This document shows, piece by piece, positions 43,743-51,204 of a DNA stretch of 64,000 nt (position 1 is its first letter; every line of letters begins with the position of its first letter). The notes beneath the pieces are model-generated. The model was not told the origin of the DNA, made no database searches, and saw only the letters and a program-made list of their open reading frames with translations. The stretch comes from CAYFVU01 sp964346645. Lineage in GTDB: Bacteria; Spirochaetota; Spirochaetia; DSM-16054; Sediminispirochaetaceae. Both the position numbers and the translations under genes were made by a program. The stretch covers positions 11,798 to 75,797 of the forward strand of contig CAYFVU010000003.1 in the NCBI GenBank assembly GCA_964346645.1, read 5' to 3'.

Positions 43743-44504
43743 GTGTCGATTATTCAGGCAAGACATCACTGGTGGGCACAGGCGTTTTTCTACTCCTACA
43801 TCGCCTTCATCATGCGGAAGGACTTCTCGGCCTTCCGCATCTGCGGTGAGCCGCCCGCGATTTCCTCCGACCGAGCTCTGTTGGCCGCACCGAATCACAT
43901 CGGATGGTGGGACGGCTTCTTCATCCACACCCTCAACCGCGCGCTGTGGCGGCGACGATTTTATCTGATGATGCTCGAGAAGCAGCTGAGGCGCTACCGC
44001 TACTTCCGCAGTCTCGGGGTCTATTCGATCGATCCGTCATCACCACGGGCGATGCGGGAGTCGCTGAACTACAGTCTCGGCCTTCTCTCGGATCCGGAGA
44101 ACATGGTGGTCATATATCCGGAGAGTGAGCTGAGGAGCCAATTCGGACCGCCGTCGGGTCTGAAGAGGGGAGTGGAGTGGCTCGCGCACCGGGCTGCAGT
44201 GTCGGCCGATGATGTCAAGGCTTCTCACGCAGCATTCCGCGGAGACTCTTGGACATCGGCCGCAGCCCAGTCTACCGCGCAGCCTTTTACCGTCCTGCCC
44301 GTTACCTTCCTCGTCCAGCCATGGGACTCGCGTAAGCCGGAGATCATTGCCCGCTGCGGAGAGCCGATCTCCTCGGAGGAGCTCGCGGCATCCCCCTCCC
44401 GCCTCGAAGTCTCGATGCAGGAGAACTGGAACAGGGCCATCGAGTGTACTCGCATGCGCAGATTCTCCTCCACACTCTTCGGAAAGGAGGCTTCCGCCTC
44501 TTAG
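43743..44504 (+). CDS. Lysophospholipid acyltransferase-like protein (PlsC family)
   Basis: This protein of about 253 residues, read from a GTG at 43743, has the acyltransferase motif PNHIGWWDGFF (HxxxxD) and a later YPESELRSQF in the place of the EGTRS motif. A short hydrophobic segment at the N-terminus is consistent with membrane attachment. It is divergent from the carotenoid glycosyltransferase and upstream of the ECF transporter genes. A role in acylating the carotenoid glucoside (CruD/CrtO-like) is the favoured reading; phospholipid synthesis is the alternative. Confidence 0.78.
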   Translation: MSIIQARHHWWAQAFFYSYIAFIMRKDFSAFRICGEPPAISSDRALLAAPNHIGWWDGFFIHTLNRALWRRRFYLMMLEKQLRRYRYFRSLGVYSIDPSSPRAMRESLNYSLGLLSDPENMVVIYPESELRSQFGPPSGLKRGVEWLAHRAAVSADDVKASHAAFRGDSWTSAAAQSTAQPFTVLPVTFLVQPWDSRKPEIIARCGEPISSEELAASPSRLEVSMQENWNRAIECTRMRRFSSTLFGKEASAS

Positions 44505-44514
44505 GGCACCGCCT

Positions 44515-46110
44515 ATGCAACATGAGGACTCTCCCCGGCTGGTCGTTCACAAGCTCGGCTTTACCTTCCCCTCCTACCCCGGGCTGCCTGCGCAGAGACT
44601 CTTCCACGGTCTCGAGCTGAGCATCTCCCCCGGAGAGATGAGAGTCGTACTCGGCCAGCCGGAATCCGGCAAGACGAGCCTCTCGCGTATACTGACGGGT
44701 CTCATTCCGCGCTACAGCGGGGGGGAGTTGGAGGGAGAGATCCGTCTCGACGACACACCTCTGGAATCGGTTACTCCACCGCAGATAATGGACAGGGTGG
44801 GGACTATCTTTCAGGATCCGGACGAGCAGATATTCACCACATCCTGCGAGTCCGAGGCCGCATTCGCCCTCGAATCTCTCGGCTTCGATCCAGAAGAGAT
44901 ACGCGCACGAGTGGACGAAGCCCTCGCACTCACGGGGCTCTCCTCCTACTCCCGTCGCCCTCCCTCTTCTCTCTCCGGCGGGGAGAAGAAGAAGCTTCTC
45001 TTCGCCGCGCTGTTCGCCCTCGAGCCGCGCCTTTGGATCCTCGACGAACCGCTCGACGAGGTCGATCGCTACTCCAGCCGCCGCATCCTCTCGGCAGTGG
45101 AAGAGGGCGGCTATGGAGTGCTGCTCTTTGCATCGAAACTCCTCGACGTCTTCGACGAACACGATATGCGCTATTCGCTGCTCACCGAGGGGCGGATCCT
45201 CTCCGAAGAGGAGGTCGGCCGGAAAGGGCTTATCGAAAAGGCGCGTTCGCTCGGCCTCGCCCATCCCGCCTCGTTTGTTGCCCGCGAGCTTTATCCTTCT
45301 CATGATTTTCATCCCGAGACCGAAGGACCTTCCGAGACCGCAGGGCCCACCGAGACCGCAGACCCCGGAGGTCTTCGGACCTCCGAGGTCGAGATGCCTG
45401 CGGCCGAACAGCCCGCCCCTCTGCTCTCCGTGCGTGAGGTCGAGTTCACCTACGGCGACAGCAAGAAGGGGGAGGCGGAAGGCAATTCGGATTCGGGCGC
45501 AGGCGCAGGCGCAGGCGCAGCCACGAGTGGCGAGCCCGAGGAGTTTTACCTTCGCGTCGATGCGCTCGACCTCTATCCCGGCGAAACGGCGGCCCTGGTG
45601 GGCCCGAACGGCTGCGGAAAGACCACCCTTGCGAAGCTCCTCTGCGGTCTCCTCACGCCGAAACGGGGGCACATACGGGGGGCCGCAGATCTACGGCTGG
45701 AGACTCAAGTCGCCTACATCTTCCAGAATCCGGACTATCAGATCTTTCTGCCGACGGTGGAGGAGGAGCTCGCCTACGGACTGAGGGAGCAGGGGCTCGC
45801 ACCTCGGGACATACACAGGAGGGTGCGGGAAGCCGCCGAGATGTTCCGCCTGCCGCCCCTCAACGTGCCGCCGACCGTCATGAGCTACGGCGCGCGCAAG
45901 CGGCTGCAGGCGGCGGTCTACTACCTCCTCGACAGAAGGGTCTACATCATAGACGAGGCGGATTCCGGCATTTCTCTCTCCGACTTCTCGGAGATGATAG
46001 CCGCACTCCGCCGGGAGGACAGGGCCATCCTCATCATTACCCACAACGACAGGATCGGGAACCGCTACGCCGACCGGAGCATAACCATGGAGGAGGGGAG
46101 GATCGCATGA
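44515..46110 (+). CDS. Fused ECF-type ABC transporter ATPase (EcfA1-EcfA2)
   Basis: Two nucleotide-binding domains are joined in 531 residues. NBD1 has Walker A GQPESGKTS, Q-loop TIFQDPDEQIF, signature SLSGGEKKK and Walker B LWILDEP, but its switch position reads LLFASK with no His. A linker follows, rich in Glu-Thr-Ala-Gly, with a GAGAGAGAA run. NBD2 has Walker A GPNGCGKTT, Q-loop IFQNPDYQIF, Walker B VYIIDEAD and switch IITHN, but a degenerate signature, MSYGARKR. One ATP site is therefore canonical and one degenerate. The gene starts 10 bp after the acyltransferase stop and overlaps ecfT. Confidence 0.88.
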   Translation: MQHEDSPRLVVHKLGFTFPSYPGLPAQRLFHGLELSISPGEMRVVLGQPESGKTSLSRILTGLIPRYSGGELEGEIRLDDTPLESVTPPQIMDRVGTIFQDPDEQIFTTSCESEAAFALESLGFDPEEIRARVDEALALTGLSSYSRRPPSSLSGGEKKKLLFAALFALEPRLWILDEPLDEVDRYSSRRILSAVEEGGYGVLLFASKLLDVFDEHDMRYSLLTEGRILSEEEVGRKGLIEKARSLGLAHPASFVARELYPSHDFHPETEGPSETAGPTETADPGGLRTSEVEMPAAEQPAPLLSVREVEFTYGDSKKGEAEGNSDSGAGAGAGAATSGEPEEFYLRVDALDLYPGETAALVGPNGCGKTTLAKLLCGLLTPKRGHIRGAADLRLETQVAYIFQNPDYQIFLPTVEEELAYGLREQGLAPRDIHRRVREAAEMFRLPPLNVPPTVMSYGARKRLQAAVYYLLDRRVYIIDEADSGISLSDFSEMIAALRREDRAILIITHNDRIGNRYADRSITMEEGRIA

Positions 46111-46901
46111 TACAGAGCGGCTACCTGCCGAAAGACAGCTTCATGCACCGCCTCGATCCGCGGGCAAAACTCTTCCTCCTCGTGCTCGTCGCCGTCGCCT
46201 TCTTCTTTCCCGTTCCCGTACCGATCTACGCCCTCTATCTCCTGCTCCCCGTCGCCGCAGTCCTTCTTACACTCGGACTACGGGAGCTCTGGATTCCGGT
46301 ACGAACGATACTCCCCCTGCTGATCCTCGTTGCCGTTCTGACGCCTCCGTTCCACCGCTCAGGAGACCTTCTCTTCTCGATAGGAGGAGTCGAGCTGGTG
46401 ACCAGCGGCGGGCTCGAGGAGACATCTCGTCTCCTGCTGCGCTTTACCGGTATCACAGTCAGCTTCTTCCTCTTCTTCCGCAGTACCGACATCGAGACCC
46501 TCATCCTCACCCTGCGCTGGTACCGTCTCCCCTACTCCTTTGCACTGGTGCTCACTATCGCCTTTCGCTACATCCCCTACATAGCCTCCCTCTACCGCGC
46601 CATCTCCGATGCCCACCGGCTGCGCAGCCCCGTGCACGGCGGAAGGGGAGGAAAAAATGAGACCTCTTTGTGGAAGGGCGTGAAGAGACGCTTCAGCCGC
46701 ATCTTCCCCACCCTCGTATCCGTGATGATCCACTCGGTAAAGACCATTCCCTCCCTCTCGATGACTCTCGAGACCCGAGGGTTCGGAAGAAGCGAGCGGC
46801 GCACCGCCCTCCACTCCCTTCCCCCTCTCTCGAGGAGACCGAGAAGCCTGGGCACCGCAGTCGTTCTGACTCTGCTCCTGCTCCTCCCCCTCTGGCCTTA
46901 A
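46107..46901 (+). CDS. ECF transporter transmembrane component (EcfT/CbiQ-like)
   Basis: This 264-residue membrane protein has five or more hydrophobic segments. The N-terminal DSFMHRLDPRAKLFLLVLVA and the C-terminal coupling region (SVMIHSVKTIPSLSMTLETRGFG) are typical of EcfT. It forms the membrane scaffold that couples the fused ATPase to an S component. The ATG overlaps the stop of the ATPase gene (ATGA). Confidence 0.9.
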   Translation: MIQSGYLPKDSFMHRLDPRAKLFLLVLVAVAFFFPVPVPIYALYLLLPVAAVLLTLGLRELWIPVRTILPLLILVAVLTPPFHRSGDLLFSIGGVELVTSGGLEETSRLLLRFTGITVSFFLFFRSTDIETLILTLRWYRLPYSFALVLTIAFRYIPYIASLYRAISDAHRLRSPVHGGRGGKNETSLWKGVKRRFSRIFPTLVSVMIHSVKTIPSLSMTLETRGFGRSERRTALHSLPPLSRRPRSLGTAVVLTLLLLLPLWP

Positions 46902-47007
46902 ACAGATCTTATTCGGGCTCATGGAAGCACGAGTATGCGAATAGGAAACGGGAACGCCGTTTGACAGCCGCATTCGAAACGGTGTATGTGTAGAGGTGGA
47001 GGCACAT

Positions 47008-47577
47008 ATGAACTACGAGCAACAGACCGGAGAGAAATCGACACCGGCGGCACTGCGTATCGCCACCCTCGCGATACTGATCGCAGTTACCGCCGTGTTT
47101 ACCTACATGATTCGTATTCCCGTAGCACCTACGCGCGGCTACATCAACTTCGGAGATGTGGCCATATTCTTTACCGCCCTCACCTTCGGCCCGGCAACCG
47201 CCCTCGTGACCGGAGGACTCGGCACCGCCCTCGCCGACATCATCTCGGGCTACGCCCAGTGGGCGCCGTTCACCTTCTTTGCCCACGGCCTGCAGGGACT
47301 CGTCATAGCCCTCGTTGCAGGAAGAAGTTACAGGAGGAGGGCTGAGGCAGAGACATCGAAGCTGTACCTAATCCCGCTGCTCCTGAGTTTCCTCGCCGGT
47401 ACCGCCGTGATGGGCGGGATATATTTCGTCACCGGCGGTTTTATGGTAGGATTTCCCGCAGCGGCGGCGGAAATTCCCGGAAACATCCTGCAGAACGCCG
47501 CCGGAGTGGCCGTCGGAGCCCCGCTTGCCGCGGCGGTCAGAAAGGCCTATCCTCCCATAGACAGATACCGCTGGTGA
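47008..47577 (+). CDS. ECF transporter substrate-capture (S) component
   Basis: This S component of about 189 residues has six predicted helices and the ECF-ribofla_trS-like pattern IRIPVAPTRGYINFGDVAIFFTA, followed by FGPATALVTGGLGTALADIISGYAQWAPFTFFAHGLQG. The ATG at 47008 follows GGTGGAGG. The substrate cannot be read from sequence; the downstream chelatase gene makes a corrinoid, tetrapyrrole or metal-related cargo worth considering. A possible promoter (TTGACA) lies in the preceding 106-bp gap. Confidence 0.82.
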   Translation: MNYEQQTGEKSTPAALRIATLAILIAVTAVFTYMIRIPVAPTRGYINFGDVAIFFTALTFGPATALVTGGLGTALADIISGYAQWAPFTFFAHGLQGLVIALVAGRSYRRRAEAETSKLYLIPLLLSFLAGTAVMGGIYFVTGGFMVGFPAAAAEIPGNILQNAAGVAVGAPLAAAVRKAYPPIDRYRW

Positions 47578-47600
47578 TGCGAGAAGAGGACAGAAACGGC

Positions 47601-48863
47601 ATGAGCGATTCATCGAGCTCACAGGAGCTCTCCGGCCGCAGCCACGGATACGAGCAGCGCTACCCCTTTACGGCCATCGTCGGTCAAGAGGCCCTGAGGA
47701 CGGCTCTCCTGCTGAACGCGGTGGATCCGAGCATCGGAGGGGTGCTGATACGCGGCGAGAAGGGAACCGGCAAATCCACAGCCGCCAGGGCTCTGGCTGG
47801 AGTGCTTCCCCGCATAGAGGCGGTCGAAGATTGCCCCTACCGCTGTCGTCCGGGTGATCTCAGCACCGAACACGAGGAGTGCCGCCGCCTCTTTCGGGAC
47901 GGAGGCGACTACTCGACTTACCGCAGCGAGGCTCCGTTCGTCGAACTGCCCCTCAACGCATCGGAGGATCGGGTAGCGGGGACGATACACTTCGAGCGCA
48001 CCATGGCCACCGGCCGCAGGAGCTTCGAACCCGGACTCCTCGCCTCGGCAAACAGAGGGGTGCTCTACGTCGACGAGGTAAATCTCCTCGAAGACCACCT
48101 CGTCGACCTCCTGCTCGACGCCGCGGCGACAGGCCGCAACAGGGTCGAGCGCGAGGGCATATCGGAGGTGCATCCCTCGCGCTTTATCCTCATCGGCACG
48201 ATGAATCCGGAGGAGGGCGAGCTCCGCCCGCAGTTCCTCGACCGTTTCGGGCTCTGCGTCACCGTCTCGAGCATCACCGATCCCGCCCTCAGACGAGAGA
48301 TAAGCGCAAAGAGAATCGACTACGAGCGCGATCCGCTTTCATTCCTCGCGACCTACCGGGATCAGGAGAAGAAGCTCTCGGAGCACATAAGAGGCGCCCG
48401 CGAGGCCTTGGGCGAACTCAGCAGCGAAAACGGAAACATAGAGGAGTCGGCATGGCACAGCGCCGCCGCCCTCGCTGCACGGAGCCGTGTACAGGGCCAC
48501 AGGGCCGACATCATCTTGGTGAAGGCGGCCCGCGCGTTGACGGCTCTCCTCGAACGGGAGCGCGTGAGCGATGAAGAGGTCCACTCGGTGGCCCCCTTCG
48601 TACTCGCCCACCGGGCCGAGGGCAATCCGGAGGATACCCCGGAGACAATGACCGAACGTATCCATAAAATCATAGACGAGGTGCGCAGCGGCGAGAAAGA
48701 GGAGGAGTCGAGCGACTCCGAGACCGAGCCCGAGGCCTATGCGCCCACGGGAGAGGCGGCTGAGGAGGGTTCTCTTCACGACTCGAACATGCAGATCCCG
48801 GGAGCCGCCGCCGCAGGCAGCATTCTCTTCGATTTTCTCGATAAAAAAAAAGTGCTGAAGTAG
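47601..48863 (+). CDS. Chelatase AAA+ subunit (ChlI/BchI-like), zero-frame product of a chlD-type gene
   Basis: This 420-residue product has an AAA+ ATPase core with Walker A RGEKGTGKST, Walker B VLYVDEVNLL, and sensor region ILIGTMNPEEGELRPQFLDRFG. An acidic linker follows and ends at an A9 run, after which a TAG stops this frame. The next frame encodes the von Willebrand factor A domain expected in a ChlD-type subunit. Translation of the full gene needs a -1 shift at 48843-48851, giving 722 residues. The start at 47601 is uncertain; a GTG at 47574 overlapping the S-component stop is possible. Confidence 0.85.
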   Translation: MSDSSSSQELSGRSHGYEQRYPFTAIVGQEALRTALLLNAVDPSIGGVLIRGEKGTGKSTAARALAGVLPRIEAVEDCPYRCRPGDLSTEHEECRRLFRDGGDYSTYRSEAPFVELPLNASEDRVAGTIHFERTMATGRRSFEPGLLASANRGVLYVDEVNLLEDHLVDLLLDAAATGRNRVEREGISEVHPSRFILIGTMNPEEGELRPQFLDRFGLCVTVSSITDPALRREISAKRIDYERDPLSFLATYRDQEKKLSEHIRGAREALGELSSENGNIEESAWHSAAALAARSRVQGHRADIILVKAARALTALLERERVSDEEVHSVAPFVLAHRAEGNPEDTPETMTERIHKIIDEVRSGEKEEESSDSETEPEAYAPTGEAAEEGSLHDSNMQIPGAAAAGSILFDFLDKKKVLK

Positions 48864-48889
48864 AGGACGAGGAGGAAGAGCCGCTCTAC
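48843..48889 (+). promoter_or_regulatory. Putative programmed -1 frameshift site: A9 slippery run and downstream stem
   Basis: Nine A residues (48843-48851) sit in frame as GAT AAA AAA AAA GTG. A -1 slip gives the codons AGT GCT GAA and continues into the VWA frame; the zero frame ends three codons later. After an 8-base spacer, GTAGAG (48860-48865) can pair with CTCTAC (48884-48889). The total length of the shifted frame is exactly divisible into codons (722 residues). Programmed frameshifting in chlD-type genes has been reported in other bacteria; a one-base deletion is the alternative. Confidence 0.6.
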
Positions 48890-48892
48890 GGG

Positions 48893-49768
48893 GTGGAAAT
48901 CGACCTCGCTTCCCTCGTGCAGCGGACGATCAGCATTCACGGCCGAGGCAAGCCCGCCGCCGCCGGGTCCGCACACGGAAGACCGATCCGCACCCGCCCC
49001 CTGAGCCGGGACGAAAGGCCGACGGATATTGCCCCTGCAGCCACGATGCGAGCCGCCGCGCTGCGGCTCAGCACGGAACATGGGGGGAGCTCGGAGGTCG
49101 CAGAGGCCGGCCGACGACAGAGGCGGAAGGCGGGAGGAAAACCGCGACCCCGGCCCTTTGAGCGGCAGGATCTGCGCATGCGGGTCAGACGCCCCGAGAT
49201 CTCCGCCCTCATTCTCTTCGTGCTGGATGTCTCGGACTCCATGGGCGCACAGAGACGCATCCGGGATGCCAAGGGAAGTGTCATCGGTCTGTTGAAGATC
49301 GCGCACCGGATGCGCTATATGGTGGGGCTGATCACCGTCCAAGGCAGGAGCGCCGCACTGACGGTCCCGCCGACCTCGAGTGTGCTCGTGGCGCGCAGAA
49401 ACATGCGCGGGCTCCGGCCGGCAGGCGGTACGCCCCTTTCTTCGGGCCTGAGGCTGGCCGTGCGCAGCATCCGCAACGAGGAGCTTAAGAGACCGGGCAT
49501 TCAGCCACTCCTCCTCATCGTCTCCGACGGCGAGGCCACGGTTCCGATCGGCAGGCACGGCGATCCCCACCTCGAGCTGATCGACATCGCCCGACGTATC
49601 CGACGGCGCGAGGAGATCGACACGATATGCGTGGACACCAAGGAGCGCTCGCCCTACGCATCGGGAAAAAGCGAGATGCAGAGCCTCTCCGAGGCGCTCG
49701 GCGCCGCCTACTATCACCGCAGCTACTTGAAGTCCTCCCGAACCGGAGAAAAGACATCCATGACCTGA
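48893..49768 (+). CDS. Chelatase VWA domain (ChlD/CobT-like), reached by frameshift from the ATPase frame
   Basis: This 291-residue stretch carries a basic region (RQRRKAGGKPRPRPF) and a von Willebrand A domain with the metal-ion-dependent adhesion motif LDVSDSMG (DxSxS), a conserved Thr in PAGGTPLSSG and an Asp in IVSDGEAT. Upstream in the same frame the acidic residues ...KSAEVEDEEEEPLYG join smoothly to the ATPase part, so an independent start at the GTG (48893) is unlikely to be the main route. Mg- or Co-chelatase medium subunits have this layout. No large CobN/ChlH subunit is in the window. Confidence 0.82.
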   Translation: MEIDLASLVQRTISIHGRGKPAAAGSAHGRPIRTRPLSRDERPTDIAPAATMRAAALRLSTEHGGSSEVAEAGRRQRRKAGGKPRPRPFERQDLRMRVRRPEISALILFVLDVSDSMGAQRRIRDAKGSVIGLLKIAHRMRYMVGLITVQGRSAALTVPPTSSVLVARRNMRGLRPAGGTPLSSGLRLAVRSIRNEELKRPGIQPLLLIVSDGEATVPIGRHGDPHLELIDIARRIRRREEIDTICVDTKERSPYASGKSEMQSLSEALGAAYYHRSYLKSSRTGEKTSMT

Positions 49769-50043
49769 GTCCTGGTTTCCGACCGGGCCGAGTGTACCGC
49801 ATCGGGTGGGATAACGAGCATGTCCCCGGGTACGAGAGTCCTCGCCTCACCGTTTACGGTAAGGGTAATGCGCCCCTCGCGCACCATGCTGATCTGCTCG
49901 TGAGGATGCGAGTGCTCCGGCAGATCGGTTTCCGGCTCGAATTCCCAGAGAGTGACCGTCATGCGTTCGCTGTGCAGGAACTTTACCCTGGCTCCGGGTA
50001 ATTTCTCTTGCCAATCGAGCTCGTCTTCTTTGAACAGCTCCAT
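49723..50043 (-). CDS. Single-domain cupin protein
   Basis: This 106-residue cupin has motif 1 EHSHPHEQISMVREG and motif 2 PGDMLVIPPDAVHSA, giving a three-His and Glu metal site. The ATG at 50043 follows AAAGGAGATGGT. It is convergent with the VWA frame and their ends overlap by 46 bp. It is a stand-alone sensor or enzyme of unknown role. Confidence 0.8.
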   Translation of the reverse strand: MELFKEDELDWQEKLPGARVKFLHSERMTVTLWEFEPETDLPEHSHPHEQISMVREGRITLTVNGEARTLVPGDMLVIPPDAVHSARSETRTQVMDVFSPVREDFK

Positions 50044-50116
50044 ACCATCTCCTTTCAAGCATCTGTCTGTGCACAATCGACATCTTAGACTCGAGAATAT
50101 ATACTACAGTACCATA

Positions 50117-51142
50117 ATGGAAGAGAAAAGCCCGAAAAACAGAACCATTCTCATCGTCGACGACAACCCTCAGAACATACAGCTCGTCGCCTCCCATCTG
50201 CAGGAGGACGGCTACCGCATCGCCTTCAGCCAGCACGGAGGCGATGCCCTGGAGAAGGTGCGGCACACCCTCTACGACCTCATCCTCCTCGACATCATGA
50301 TGCCGGAGATCGACGGCTTCGAGGTCTGCCGCCGCATCAAAGAGCTGCCGGAGTACAAGGAGACCCCCATCATCTTCCTTACCGCCAAGACCGACAAGGA
50401 GAGCATCATAAACGGCTTCGAGGCGGGGGCTGTCGACTACGTGGCAAAGCCCTTCTACGGTGCGGAACTGCTCGCACGGGTGCGCACCCACCTCAAGATA
50501 AAGGCCTTTCAGGAGCAGCTCGAGGAGATAAATGCGCAGATAAACCGGGAGCTGCTCAAGAGTATGGAGATGGCCGATGACCTATCCAAGACAAAGGACG
50601 AGCTGCAGACGGTAAACAGGCAGCTCTACGACCGCGCCACCAAGGATCCGCTCACCGGACTGTTCAACCGCAGAAAGATGATCGACTCCCTCGAGTACGA
50701 GAAGGAGCGAAACAGGCGGGGAGATGCCACCTACGCGATCATCATCTGCGACATCGACCACTTCAAGTCGGTTAACGACACCCACGGCCACGACTGCGGC
50801 GACGAAATCCTGAAACAGGTTGCCGGGGTATTCGAGGAGACCGTCCGCAAGCAGGATCAGATCTCCCGCTGGGGCGGAGAGGAGTTCCTCATTCTTCTGC
50901 CCGAGACCGACGAAGAGGGAGCGGTGACCCTTGCAGAGAAGATCCGCCGAGGGATCGAAGAGGAGAGCTTCAGCTGTCCCGAACACTCGATAAAAATAAC
51001 CATGACCTTCGGTGTGGGGATGGGCGAGGGTGAGAAGGACCCGGACCGCTGTATAAAGGAGGCCGATCTCGCCCTCTACCATGGCAAGACCAGCGGCCGA
51101 AACCGCACAAACGCATTTCGGAAGGAGTACGAGGAGAACTGA
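50117..51142 (+). CDS. Response regulator diguanylate cyclase (PleD-like)
   Basis: This 341-residue protein makes cyclic di-GMP under control of a receiver domain. The receiver has the acidic pair VDDN, phosphoacceptor Asp59 in LILLDIMMPE, and Thr/Lys in FLTAKTD and VAKPF. A coiled linker of about 50 residues precedes the GGDEF domain (TKDPLTGLFNRRKM, active motif RWGGEEFLILL). An RKQD motif sits five residues before GGEEF and should form the inhibitory I-site. The ATG at 50117 is the likely start. The sensor kinase at 51205-54573 is a possible partner. Confidence 0.92.
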   Translation: MEEKSPKNRTILIVDDNPQNIQLVASHLQEDGYRIAFSQHGGDALEKVRHTLYDLILLDIMMPEIDGFEVCRRIKELPEYKETPIIFLTAKTDKESIINGFEAGAVDYVAKPFYGAELLARVRTHLKIKAFQEQLEEINAQINRELLKSMEMADDLSKTKDELQTVNRQLYDRATKDPLTGLFNRRKMIDSLEYEKERNRRGDATYAIIICDIDHFKSVNDTHGHDCGDEILKQVAGVFEETVRKQDQISRWGGEEFLILLPETDEEGAVTLAEKIRRGIEEESFSCPEHSIKITMTFGVGMGEGEKDPDRCIKEADLALYHGKTSGRNRTNAFRKEYEEN

Positions 51143-51204
51143 GTTCTCTTTCTTTCGCCGTTCTGCGGAGCCGATCGCACGAGTCGGGTTTCCACCTCCT
51201 CCCG

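Noticed and set aside
42393..43928. Longer 511-codon frame for the carotenoid glycosyltransferase
   Set aside because: The first 97 residues have no family similarity and overlap the divergent acyltransferase gene; homology begins near the membrane helix after 43637.
45485..45540. Repeated GAGAGAGAA-coding stretch in the fused ATPase, considered as a phase-variable tract
   Set aside because: The six-base GCAGGC-type repeat keeps the frame when its copy number changes, so it would only alter linker length.
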